This document shows, piece after piece, positions 16,737 to 24,501 of a stretch of 48,352 nucleotides of DNA (position 1 is the first letter of the stretch; every line of letters starts with the position of its first letter). Under the pieces are notes generated by a model. The model was not told where the DNA came from. It did no database searches and worked only from the letters and a program-made list of their open reading frames with translations. The position numbers and the translations under genes are program-made. Origin of the DNA: Desulfovirgula sp. (lineage in GTDB: Bacteria > Bacillota > Desulfotomaculia > Desulfotomaculales > Desulfovirgulaceae); contig DYEX01000164.1 in NCBI GenBank assembly GCA_020725525.1, forward strand, positions 1 through 48,352, read 5' to 3'.

Positions 16737-17653
16737 TGAATGCCAACTTGCAACCCGCTTCAGATATAAATATTCCATCTTTTACAGCCAGGTTTAAAGA
16801 GGGGTTTAGAAAAAAATGGTATAAGTTTTCTCGTAATAAATTATCTGTGGCTGGCCTGGTAATCGTGCTGGCCATTGTAATGGCGGCTGTTCTGGCGCCT
16901 TATATTACTCCTTACCCGGAACATGCCGGAAAATTCGTGGACTATGGCAATGCCAGCCTTGCTCCTTCTGCTACCCACCTGTTTGGAACCGATATTTTCG
17001 GGCGTGATATCCTGTCCAGGATCATCTTTGCCTTCCGGGGAGCGTTGTTAATGGCGGTACTGGTGCTGGCCATTGCTGTTCCGGTTGGTGTTTTTTTAGG
17101 TTTGCTGGCCGGCTATTACAAGGGTAGTTTGCTGGATACCATCATAATGCGCGTCACCGACATTTTCCTGTCGGTACCTCCCCTGTTGCTGGCCCTGGCC
17201 ATTGCTGCAGTTTTAGAGCCGAATCTCACCAATGCCATGATTGCCATTACGGTCATGTGGTGGCCGTGGTACACCCGGCTGGTTTACGGCATGGCTACTT
17301 CCCTGCGCAACGAATACTTTGTAACGGCGGCCGAGCTAATTGGGGCCAGCAAGTTCCACATCCTTTTTCGCGAGATCCTGCCCAACTGCCTTTCTCCAAT
17401 ATTTACCAAGATGGCCCTGGATGTGGGCTGGGTGATTTTAATCGGGGCAGCTTTGAGCTTTGTCGGTTTGGGTGAACAGCCACCCACCCCGGCTCTGGGC
17501 CAGATGGTCTCCGATGGAACCCGGTACATGCCCGATCTCTGGTGGATGACTGTCTTCCCATCCCTGGCCATTGCAGTAATGATTTTAGGTTTCAACCTGC
17601 TGGGCGACGGAGTCCGGGATATGCTGGCCAAGGGGGAACATGACCATGAGTAA
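16736..17653 (+). CDS. ABC transporter permease, DppC/OppC family
   Basis: Second permease subunit. Seen: 305 residues; an N-terminal cytoplasmic segment, the OppC_N-like anchor helix ('LSVAGLVIVLAIVMAAVLAP'), the family motif 'HLFGTDIFGRDILSRI', and the EAA loop near 'AAELIGASKFHILFREILPN'. Start at ATG 16736, nine bases after GGGAGG; a TTG one codon earlier is less likely. The end overlaps the next gene by eight bases. The 'LGTDxxGRD' motif firmly places it in the DppC group, but does not tell the substrate. Confidence 0.93.
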   Translation: MNANLQPASDINIPSFTARFKEGFRKKWYKFSRNKLSVAGLVIVLAIVMAAVLAPYITPYPEHAGKFVDYGNASLAPSATHLFGTDIFGRDILSRIIFAFRGALLMAVLVLAIAVPVGVFLGLLAGYYKGSLLDTIIMRVTDIFLSVPPLLLALAIAAVLEPNLTNAMIAITVMWWPWYTRLVYGMATSLRNEYFVTAAELIGASKFHILFREILPNCLSPIFTKMALDVGWVILIGAALSFVGLGEQPPTPALGQMVSDGTRYMPDLWWMTVFPSLAIAVMILGFNLLGDGVRDMLAKGEHDHE

Positions 17654-18617
17654 CCCTGTTTTAGAAATAAAAAACCTTCATGTGTGGTACCGCACTTACG
17701 GCGGTTATTCCAGGGTCCTGGATGGCGTAAACCTGCACGTACACAAAGGGGAAAAAGTGGGACTGGTGGGTGAGGCCGGTTGTGGAAAGACGACTACCAT
17801 GCGATCAGTATTAAGAATACTTCCCGAGGGACAGGCACACATACCTGAAGGTCAGATCCTGTACCATGGAAATGACATACTTAAAATGAAACCCCGGGAA
17901 CTCCAGCAGGTGCGTACCAGAGGCATTTCCATGATTTTTCAGGAACCGGCGGCTGCACTGAATCCGGTTTTTACCGTGGGGACCCAAATGTTTGATGTGA
18001 TCAAATATTCCGGTTTGAGCAAAGAAGAAAGCAGGAAGGATAACATTAAAAGGCTGGCCATTCAGGCAATAAAGGAGGTGTATATTCCTGATCCCGAGCG
18101 GATCCTGAACTGCTACCCAAACCAGTTGAGCGGTGGAATGAAACAGCGAATTTGTATAGCCATGGCCATAGTTACACCCCGTGAATTGCTGATTGCAGAT
18201 GAACCGGGAACCTCCCTGGATGTAACCATTCAGGACCAGGTGCACAGGCTCCTGAGGGGGCTGGTTGAAAAGAAAGGAATGTCTTTGATTATGATCACCC
18301 ACTCCCTTGGAGTCGCCCGTGAGTTAACAGACCGCATTTACGTCATGTATGCCGGAAATATTGTCGAAGTAGCCCGGACCAGCGATCTCTTTGCCAACCC
18401 CCTTCACCCTTATACCCTTGGCCTGCTGTCGTCCGTGCCCAAGCTTACGGGCGGCGGTGTGGCCGAAGGCATCTACGGGCGTATACCCGATTACCTGCGC
18501 CCTCCCGGTGGGTGCCGTTTTCACCCCCGCTGTCCCCGGGCTGTACGTAGGTGCAGGGAAGAAAAGCCCCTTCTCAAAGACCTGGGAGGCCACCAGGTAG
18601 CCTGTTTTCAGGTATAA
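17646..18617 (+). CDS. ABC transporter ATP-binding protein, DppD/OppD family
   Basis: Cytoplasmic ATPase subunit of the importer. Seen: 323 residues; Walker A 'GEAGCGKTT', signature 'LSGGMKQR', Walker B 'LLIADEPGTSLD' (Pro-Gly instead of the commoner Pro-Thr), H-loop 'ITHSLGVA', and a C-terminal oligo_HPY region with Cys residues in 'GCRFHPRCPRAVRRC', which in this family can hold an iron-sulfur cluster. Two ATGs are possible, 17640 and 17646; AGGGGG at 17631 fits 17646 better. It overlaps the permease gene before it. Confidence 0.93.
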   Translation: MSNPVLEIKNLHVWYRTYGGYSRVLDGVNLHVHKGEKVGLVGEAGCGKTTTMRSVLRILPEGQAHIPEGQILYHGNDILKMKPRELQQVRTRGISMIFQEPAAALNPVFTVGTQMFDVIKYSGLSKEESRKDNIKRLAIQAIKEVYIPDPERILNCYPNQLSGGMKQRICIAMAIVTPRELLIADEPGTSLDVTIQDQVHRLLRGLVEKKGMSLIMITHSLGVARELTDRIYVMYAGNIVEVARTSDLFANPLHPYTLGLLSSVPKLTGGGVAEGIYGRIPDYLRPPGGCRFHPRCPRAVRRCREEKPLLKDLGGHQVACFQV

Positions 18618-18631
18618 GGAGATGATAAATC

Positions 18632-19627
18632 GTGAACGCACCCATCATGACCATTAACAATTTGAAAATGTACTTTCCGGTGCAAAAATCAAAAGGTAAG
18701 CCCGTTTATGTGAAGGCCGTGGACGGGGTTGACTTAACCATCCACAAAGGGGAAATCATGGGCCTGGTGGGAGAATCTGGTTCGGGTAAAAGTACCCTGG
18801 CCTACACGGTCATGGGCATGTATAAGCCTACCGGTGGACAGATCATTTTTCAGGGCCGGGATATCAGTATGAGTAGCGACAAACGCCCTCTTTCCTTAAA
18901 AAAAGATTTGCAAATAGTTTTCCAGGATCCCGGTTCTTCCTTGAACCCGTCTCATAACATCCGTCAAATTTTGGAGCTGCCCTTGCGGGTACATAAGATT
19001 GTCAAGAGAGAAGAGATGGAGAGGAAGATCGCGCAAATCTTGCAGATGGTGGAGTTATCGCCTAATTACATGTATAAGTCTCCTGCTTCCATGGGCGGCG
19101 GGGAAAGACAGATGGTATCCATTGCCCGTGCCCTCGCTACCGATCCCACGTTCATAATTCTGGACGAACCAACCTCTGCCCTGGATGTTTCCATTCAGGC
19201 TAAAATAATTAATATGCTTTTAAAATTACAACAGGAAAAGCAACTCACTTATTTATTTATTACCCATGATTTAAGCTTGATGCGAAACATTGCCACTAGG
19301 GTGGCCATTATGTACCTGGGGAAAATTTGCGAAATGGCCGATACCGTTGAATTCTTTAGAAATCCCCTTCACCCCTACACCAGAATGCTTCTTTCCTCTA
19401 TTCCGGTGGTTTCCGAAGAGGAGGAGGCACTAAAGCCTGAAAAGGTCATCTCTACTGGTGAGATACCTTCTCCGGTAAATGTGCCGCCCGGCTGCAGCTT
19501 CCACCTCCGGTGTCCGGAAAAGACTGAGTTGTGTTTCCGGGAAGACCCCGTAATGTTGGAGGTGTCTCCCGGTCACCTGGTGCGCTGTCATGCTTATCAA
19601 AAGACTGCCGGTGTTCACGTTGCTTGA
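18632..19627 (+). CDS. ABC transporter ATP-binding protein, DppF/OppF family
   Basis: Second ATPase subunit. Seen: 331 residues; Walker A 'GESGSGKST', Walker B '[12 protein letters not shown]', H-loop 'ITHDLSLM', and the oligo_HPY C-terminus with Cys residues in '[15 protein letters not shown]'. The signature motif is odd: where LSGGQxQR is expected it reads Ser-Met-Gly-Gly-Gly-Glu-Arg-Gln, keeping the glycines but not the usual Leu-Ser. In heterodimeric ABC ATPases one degenerate site is common, so this may be the non-hydrolysing site. GTG start at 18632 behind AAGGAGATGAT. A small hairpin, CCAGAT/ATCTGG, follows at 19644-19658. Confidence 0.93.
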   Translation: MNAPIMTINNLKMYFPVQKSKGKPVYVKAVDGVDLTIHKGEIMGLVGESGSGKSTLAYTVMGMYKPTGGQIIFQGRDISMSSDKRPLSLKKDLQIVFQDPGSSLNPSHNIRQILELPLRVHKIVKREEMERKIAQILQMVELSPNYMYKSPASMGGGERQMVSIARALATDPTFIILDEPTSALDVSIQAKIINMLLKLQQEKQLTYLFITHDLSLMRNIATRVAIMYLGKICEMADTVEFFRNPLHPYTRMLLSSIPVVSEEEEALKPEKVISTGEIPSPVNVPPGCSFHLRCPEKTELCFREDPVMLEVSPGHLVRCHAYQKTAGVHVA

Positions 19628-19700
19628 AGGTAGTGAGATTTTTCCAGATTTTATCTGGTTTGCATTACCGGGAAACTAATTTTTGGGGGGAATTTAATCC

Positions 19701-20486
19701 ATGAGTAACAAACGAATCCTGTTTATTAATCCGGTTGGCCACAATAATTGGGATAGTGCGATAAAAGATTACCTGGAAGAGGCCAGGAGCGAATCCACAA
19801 TAGTGGACGTTATCTCTCTCCAAAAAGGTCCCCACCACCTGGAATATCACTACTACGAGGCTTTGATTGGAGTGGATTTGCTTAACACCATTAAATGGGC
19901 TGAAAAGGACGGTTACGACGCGGCAGTGATTGGGTGCTTCTATGATCCTTTCCTGGAGGAGGCCCGTGAGATTTGCGAACGGATGGTAGTAACGGCCCCA
20001 GCCGAGTCCTCTCTACAACTGGCCAGTGTGCTGGGTGATTCCTTTTCGATTATTGTGGGCAGGAAAAAGTGGATTCCTGCCATGCGGCGCAACGTTTTGA
20101 AATACGGCTACGGTGAAAAACTGGCCTCATTCCGGTCCCTGGAACTGGGGGTGCTGGATTTTCACGCCGATGAATGCCGTACCAGAAACCGGCTGGTGGA
20201 GGAAGCACGAAAGGCCGTGGAAGAGGATAGGGCGGAAACGATTGTTTTAGGTTGCACCATGCAGTTTGGTTTCTACAGGGAACTCCAGGAAATGGTGGGA
20301 GTGCCCGTTATTGATGTGGTGCTGGCACCATTTAAACATGCCGAGTTTTTGGTTGACTTAAGAGACCGTTTCGGGTGGATGACCAGTAAGGTGGGAGGCT
20401 ATGAAACACCACCTGCCCGTGAGATAAGGGAGTGGCGGCTGGATGAGCAGTACGCCATGGCAGGGCTCTGGAGCGAAAAGAAGTAG
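19701..20486 (+). CDS. Asp/Glu/hydantoin racemase family protein
   Basis: Member of the aspartate/glutamate/hydantoin racemase superfamily, whose enzymes invert a carbon next to a carboxylate or amide with two cysteines. Seen: 261 residues; the opening 'ILFINPVGHNNW', the first candidate catalytic Cys in 'AAVIGCFYDPFLEEA' and the second in 'IVLGCTMQF', each in the family position. ATG at 19701, ten bases after GGGGGG. Placed after an importer and before hydantoinase-type genes, it could racemise a hydantoin or a related amino-acid derivative. Related alternatives are maleate isomerase or arylmalonate decarboxylase-like members; the paired cysteines favour a racemase. Substrate is inferred from context only. 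Confidence 0.85.
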   Translation: MSNKRILFINPVGHNNWDSAIKDYLEEARSESTIVDVISLQKGPHHLEYHYYEALIGVDLLNTIKWAEKDGYDAAVIGCFYDPFLEEAREICERMVVTAPAESSLQLASVLGDSFSIIVGRKKWIPAMRRNVLKYGYGEKLASFRSLELGVLDFHADECRTRNRLVEEARKAVEEDRAETIVLGCTMQFGFYRELQEMVGVPVIDVVLAPFKHAEFLVDLRDRFGWMTSKVGGYETPPAREIREWRLDEQYAMAGLWSEKK

Positions 20487-20509
20487 ATCGTTATTTTTAC
20501 CTCTTTAGC

Positions 20510-20823
20510 TGTAAATGTTCAGTGACTCCGCTATGGTGCCGCGTTGTCCACGCTCACTCCAGTGCTCCGCGCTGACAGCACCGCGGCTCGCTTCGGACCG
20601 GACTAGCGGCGCTGCAAATGCGGCATGGCTGTTGTGCCTTACTGTCATCTTTTTGTAGTTTTAGTTTAAGTAATCTTTTTTAACGCTACATTTCAGTACC
20701 GCTGGTTTCGCGCCGCAGTCCGGTTACCCTCGCTTCGCCGGGTGCTGTTACCAGCGCTTCGCAAGTCGTTCGCTTTGGACAACGCGGCACCTGCCGGTGG
20801 TAGCGGCTTCACTGAACAGTTAC
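20510..20823. repeat. MITE-like inverted-repeat element, copy C (inverted relative to A)
   Basis: It begins TGTAAATGTTCAGT...CCGCT at 20510 and ends AGCGGCTTCACTGAACAGTTAC at 20802-20823 (the last 22 bases; given here as AGCGG / CACTGAACAG / TTAC). The two arms match each other in inverted orientation over about 90 bases, and the arm types are swapped relative to copy A, so it lies in the opposite direction. An inner CATTTCAGTACCGCT near 20689 resembles the terminal motif and may mark a nested or rearranged end. The gap 20487-20950 contains no gene. Confidence 0.72.
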
Positions 20824-20841
20824 CTTCAGCTTTAAGTTGTT

Positions 20842-20914
20842 AGTGCTGTCGGCGCGGAGCACATGAGTGAGCGGGACAACGCCGTGCCTTAAGCGGGTTG
20901 ACTGAACATTTACT
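20842..20914. repeat. Detached arm of the same repeat family
   Basis: Bases 20842-20896 match the right arm of copy A (about 9693-9747) with only a few differences, followed by the terminal motif AGCGGGTTGACTGAACATTTAC. It has no left partner of its own and directly follows copy C, so the locus holds three arms: a solo arm or the trace of recombination between copies. Confidence 0.7.
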
Positions 20915-20950
20915 GGAAGCGTCCGGGTTCCCGTGAAGGGAGGTTTGAAT

Positions 20951-22042
20951 ATGGATGTATTTTCGAAAAGGGTGGCCAGGGTACAGCAATTAATGGGCCG
21001 GAAAGGCATTGACTACCTGGTTCTGGCTCCCACCGCCAATATGTTTTACCTGACGGGGTTGAAAACAGTAGCCGATGAACGCCTTCAGGTTGCCGTATTG
21101 CCGGCGGAAGGTCCCTTAACGTTGGTTTTGCCTGAGATGTATAAAGAATATGCCGCCAGGATCCATGGGCATTACCGCTTGCTTACCTGGCCCGATCACC
21201 AGGACCCGGTGGAACTGGTCATGGCGGCGGTAACCACAAAACAGGGGCGGGTGGCGGTAGATGAAAAAATGTGGGCGGGCCATTTCTTGAGCATTATGCA
21301 AGCTTTCTCCGGCTTTCAATTCGTGGCCGCCCGGGATGTCATGTCAGAGGTGCGTGTATGCAAAGACGAAACAGAGCTGGCCCTGCTGGAGCAGGCAGGA
21401 AGGCTGGCGGACCGGGTAATGGGTGAAGTGCTGAAAGAGATCAGGGAAGGTGTTACGGAAAAAGAACTGGCCCTATTTATTGAAAACACCATTAAGGCGT
21501 TGGGCGCTGAAGATATTTCCTTTAAGCCCATTGTAGCTTCAGGCCCTAACGGTTCTTTGCCGCATCACATCACCGGCGATCGAAAACTGCAAAAGGGTGA
21601 TTTTATCGTCCTGGATTTCGGTGCGGTGGTGGGGGGGTACTGTTCGGATATCACCCGTACATTTTGCCTGGGTAAGGCCACCCCGGAGGGAAAAGAGGTT
21701 TACCGCGTGGTGCAGGAGGCCAATGAGCTGGGCTTTCAGTCGGCCAGGGAAGGTGTTCCCTGCGGGGATGTGGACAGGGCTGCCCGGGGCTTAATCTCCC
21801 GTGCAGGCTACGGGGACTACTTCATTCACCGGACCGGCCACGGCATTGGCCTGGATTATCATGAGGATCCCTACCTGGTTGAAGGAAATACCACTCCCCT
21901 CCGGCAGGGAATGGTTTTTAGCGTGGAACCGGGGATCTACCTGCCCGGAAAACTGGGCGTGCGCATTGAAGATATTGTGGCTGTAACCAGTGACGGCCCA
22001 ATCCGCTTGAATAATTTTTCCAGGGAACTGATCGAAATATAG
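20951..22042 (+). CDS. M24 metallopeptidase family protein (Xaa-Pro peptidase or creatinase-like)
   Basis: Pita-bread-fold enzyme; most members cleave Xaa-Pro bonds using two metal ions, while creatinase-type members act on non-peptide amides. Seen: 363 residues; N-terminal creatinase/prolidase domain (about 1-130) and the C-terminal catalytic domain with all metal ligands in place: Asp in 'VLDFGAVV', Asp in 'CSDITRTF', His in 'HRTGHGIGLDYHE', Glu in 'VEPGIYLP' and Glu in 'VRIEDIV'. ATG at 20951 lies eight bases after GGGAGG; an upstream GTG at 20933 is unlikely. Full ligand set points to a metal-dependent peptidase, perhaps acting on dipeptides brought in by the importer. Confidence 0.9.
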   Translation: MDVFSKRVARVQQLMGRKGIDYLVLAPTANMFYLTGLKTVADERLQVAVLPAEGPLTLVLPEMYKEYAARIHGHYRLLTWPDHQDPVELVMAAVTTKQGRVAVDEKMWAGHFLSIMQAFSGFQFVAARDVMSEVRVCKDETELALLEQAGRLADRVMGEVLKEIREGVTEKELALFIENTIKALGAEDISFKPIVASGPNGSLPHHITGDRKLQKGDFIVLDFGAVVGGYCSDITRTFCLGKATPEGKEVYRVVQEANELGFQSAREGVPCGDVDRAARGLISRAGYGDYFIHRTGHGIGLDYHEDPYLVEGNTTPLRQGMVFSVEPGIYLPGKLGVRIEDIVAVTSDGPIRLNNFSRELIEI

Positions 22043-22067
22043 GATCTGTCCATTGAAAGGAGGTGTC

Positions 22068-22424
22068 GTGTTGAAGGTTGTAAAAAAGAAGGACCAGTAT
22101 TGCACTGCCGTTGATGAAAGTTGCCCGTTGAAACTCTTAATTTCCGGAAGGGAGCACGGCGCAAAAAACTGTCAGGTGGGAATGGCAGTGTTGAAACCGG
22201 GTCAAAGGTTGCCGGCATCGGGCTATTCCCGGCACGCCTCCGAGGAGGTTTCCTATATCCTTGCCGGGAAAATCCGGGTGGACACTGATACCGGCAGTGA
22301 AATAGCGGAAGAGGGAGATCTGGTGTTTATGCCCGGAAACAAGCCCCATGCAAGCACCAATTTATCCCAGGGGGAAGCAAAAATTCTGTGGTTTGTTACC
22401 CCGCACACAGTACCCGAAAACTAG
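22068..22424 (+). CDS. Small cupin-domain protein
   Basis: A single-domain cupin of 118 residues. Seen: the first cupin motif as 'GYSRHASEEVSYILAGKIRV' (His, two Glu) and the second as 'GDLVFMPGNKPHAST' (His), giving a plausible three- or four-ligand metal site. Such proteins range from isomerases and dioxygenases to simple binding proteins, so no reaction is named. AAAGGAGG at 22056-22063 serves either GTG 22068 or TTG 22071; I give the GTG. It lies 26 bases after the peptidase gene and 18 before hyuA, so it is cotranscribed with them. Confidence 0.8.
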   Translation: MLKVVKKKDQYCTAVDESCPLKLLISGREHGAKNCQVGMAVLKPGQRLPASGYSRHASEEVSYILAGKIRVDTDTGSEIAEEGDLVFMPGNKPHASTNLSQGEAKILWFVTPHTVPEN

Positions 22425-22442
22425 AGGCCTGGAGGGTTGTTC

Positions 22443-24497
22443 ATGAGTCTAAGAATAGCAATCGACATTGGAGGAACCTTCACTGACTTTGTATGCCTGA
22501 ATGAAGAAACCGGTCAGGTAATTGATGAAAAAGCTCACACGACTCCGGAAAACTTTGCCAACGGGGTAATCAATGCCATTGAGAAAACCGGTATTGATTT
22601 AGCGCAAACTGTATACTTTGTACATGGTACCACCGTGGTAATTAATGCCGTTACGGAGAGAAAAGGGGCCAAAACGGCTCTGGTCACCACTAAAGGGTTC
22701 AGGGACGTATTGGAAATTGGCAGGGCCAACCGGCCTGATTTATATAATTACTTTTATAAAAAGCCCCGTCCTTTTGTTCCCAGACACCTGCGGTTTGAAG
22801 TGGACGAGCGCCTTAACTATAAAGGCGAGGTGTTGAAAAGTGTATCGGAAGAAGAAGTGGTGGAAGTAGCCAGAAAGATCAAGAAAGAAGGCGTGGCAGC
22901 GGTAGCAGTGTGCCTTTTACATTCCTATGCCAATCCGGAACACGAGCGGCTGGTCGGCCGTATCCTGGCCAGGGAATTGCCAGGGGTGGAGATCACCATT
23001 TCGTCAGACTTAATTAAGGAATGGCGTGAGTATGAGCGGACCAGCACAACCGTACTCAACGCCTATGTAAAACCGGCGGCCACCAGGTACCTTGATACCC
23101 TGCAGGAACGTTTGGAAGAAATGGGGCTCAAGGTAGAACCCCATGCCATGCTTTCCAACGGGGGAACGGCCACTTTTGCCCGGTCCAAGGAAGTGCCCAT
23201 TACCCTGATCGAGTCGGGACCGGTAGGAGGAGTGATCGGTGCTGCCGCCCTGGGCAAAATTATTGGCGAGGACAATTTAATTACTTTCGATATTGGGGGT
23301 ACCACGGCCAAGACCTCTTTGATCAGCAGGGGTGAGGTCAAGATTACCACCGATTATAAGCTGGAATGGACCCCCAAATATGCCGGTTACCCGGTAAAAA
23401 CTCCCATTGTGGACATTATCGAGATTGGCGCCGGCGGGGGAAGCATCGCCTGGATAGACGATGTCGGGGTGCTGAAAGTAGGGCCCCAAAGTGCCGGAGC
23501 GGACCCCGGCCCGGCCTGTTACGGTTTGGGTGGAACGGAGCCCACATTAACCGATGCCAATTTAATTGCCGGTAGAATTGACCCCAACAGTTTCCTGGGT
23601 GGTGAGTTTAAAGTTAACCTCGACCTGGCCCGGAAGGCCATGGAACCCATTGCCAGACATTTTGGTATAAGCATTGAGGAAGCTGCGCTGGGTGTGATTA
23701 AAACGGCCAATAACAATATGCTGAACGCCTTAAAGCTCATTTCCGTGCGCAGGGGCTATGATCCCAGGGACTTTGTCATGGTGGCCATGGGCGGAAACGG
23801 GGCGGTCCACGGCCCGTTCCTGGCTGCCGAGTTAAAGGTAGGCAAGCTCATTGTTCCAAATATGCCCGCTACCTTCTCTGCCTGGGGAATGTTGATGACC
23901 GACCTGAGGCAGGATTTCATTCAAACCCAGATTATGCCTGTGATCGGATGCGACCTGGATAGAGTGAATGCTATTTACCAGGAAATGGAACAAGAGGCTC
24001 TGGCCGTTTATGAAAAACAGGGCATATCCCCCGAGGATATTGTGTTTGTCAGGACTGCCGATTTGCGTTATATTGGCCAGGAACACACAGTCAGGACTCC
24101 GGTTGGTAACGGCATTATTCGAGAAGAAGACTTGATTACCATCAGGAAGGCCTTTGATCGCAACCACCATCAGCAATATACCTTTAGCCTGGATTATGCT
24201 CCGGCCGAGTTTGTCAATTTCAACTTGACCGCTTTTGGAATGGTCAAAAAGCCGGAGATGAAGAAAATGCCTCCTGCCGGTTCCTTGCATGATGCCCTCA
24301 AAGGAGAAAGGGTTATCGACTTTGATGAGCACGGCCGGTTGATGAGCAAGGTATACGCCAGGGGCATGCTGGGGCCGGGTCATAAAATCCAGGGGCCGGC
24401 GGCCATAGAAGAACCCAAGTCGGTAACCATCCTTTACCCCGGTCAAACGCTGGAAGTAGACGATTACGGCAACCTGATCATTTATACGGGGGTGTAG
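22443..24497 (+). CDS. hyuA: Hydantoinase/oxoprolinase family protein, subunit A
   Basis: ATP-using subunit of the N-methylhydantoinase / 5-oxoprolinase / acetone carboxylase family. Members couple ATP hydrolysis to opening of a cyclic amide or to carboxylation. Seen: 684 residues; the N-terminal actin-like phosphate loop 'IDIGGTFTDFV', the second phosphate motif 'FDIGGTTAKTSLI', 'GAGGGSIAWID' and 'MGGNGAVHGPFLA'. I start at ATG 22443, seven bases after GGAGGG; an in-frame TTG lies two codons upstream. Immediately followed by subunit B, as in hyuAB pairs. No gamma subunit of acetone carboxylase is present, which favours a hydantoinase or oxoprolinase role. The symbol marks the family; the substrate is not known. 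Confidence 0.9.
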   Translation: MSLRIAIDIGGTFTDFVCLNEETGQVIDEKAHTTPENFANGVINAIEKTGIDLAQTVYFVHGTTVVINAVTERKGAKTALVTTKGFRDVLEIGRANRPDLYNYFYKKPRPFVPRHLRFEVDERLNYKGEVLKSVSEEEVVEVARKIKKEGVAAVAVCLLHSYANPEHERLVGRILARELPGVEITISSDLIKEWREYERTSTTVLNAYVKPAATRYLDTLQERLEEMGLKVEPHAMLSNGGTATFARSKEVPITLIESGPVGGVIGAAALGKIIGEDNLITFDIGGTTAKTSLISRGEVKITTDYKLEWTPKYAGYPVKTPIVDIIEIGAGGGSIAWIDDVGVLKVGPQSAGADPGPACYGLGGTEPTLTDANLIAGRIDPNSFLGGEFKVNLDLARKAMEPIARHFGISIEEAALGVIKTANNNMLNALKLISVRRGYDPRDFVMVAMGGNGAVHGPFLAAELKVGKLIVPNMPATFSAWGMLMTDLRQDFIQTQIMPVIGCDLDRVNAIYQEMEQEALAVYEKQGISPEDIVFVRTADLRYIGQEHTVRTPVGNGIIREEDLITIRKAFDRNHHQQYTFSLDYAPAEFVNFNLTAFGMVKKPEMKKMPPAGSLHDALKGERVIDFDEHGRLMSKVYARGMLGPGHKIQGPAAIEEPKSVTILYPGQTLEVDDYGNLIIYTGV

Positions 24498-24501
24498 ACT
24501 T

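Noticed and set aside
9455-20914. The repeats as a CRISPR array
   Set aside because: Copies are few, long, palindromic, kilobases apart and not separated by equal spacers; no cas genes are present.
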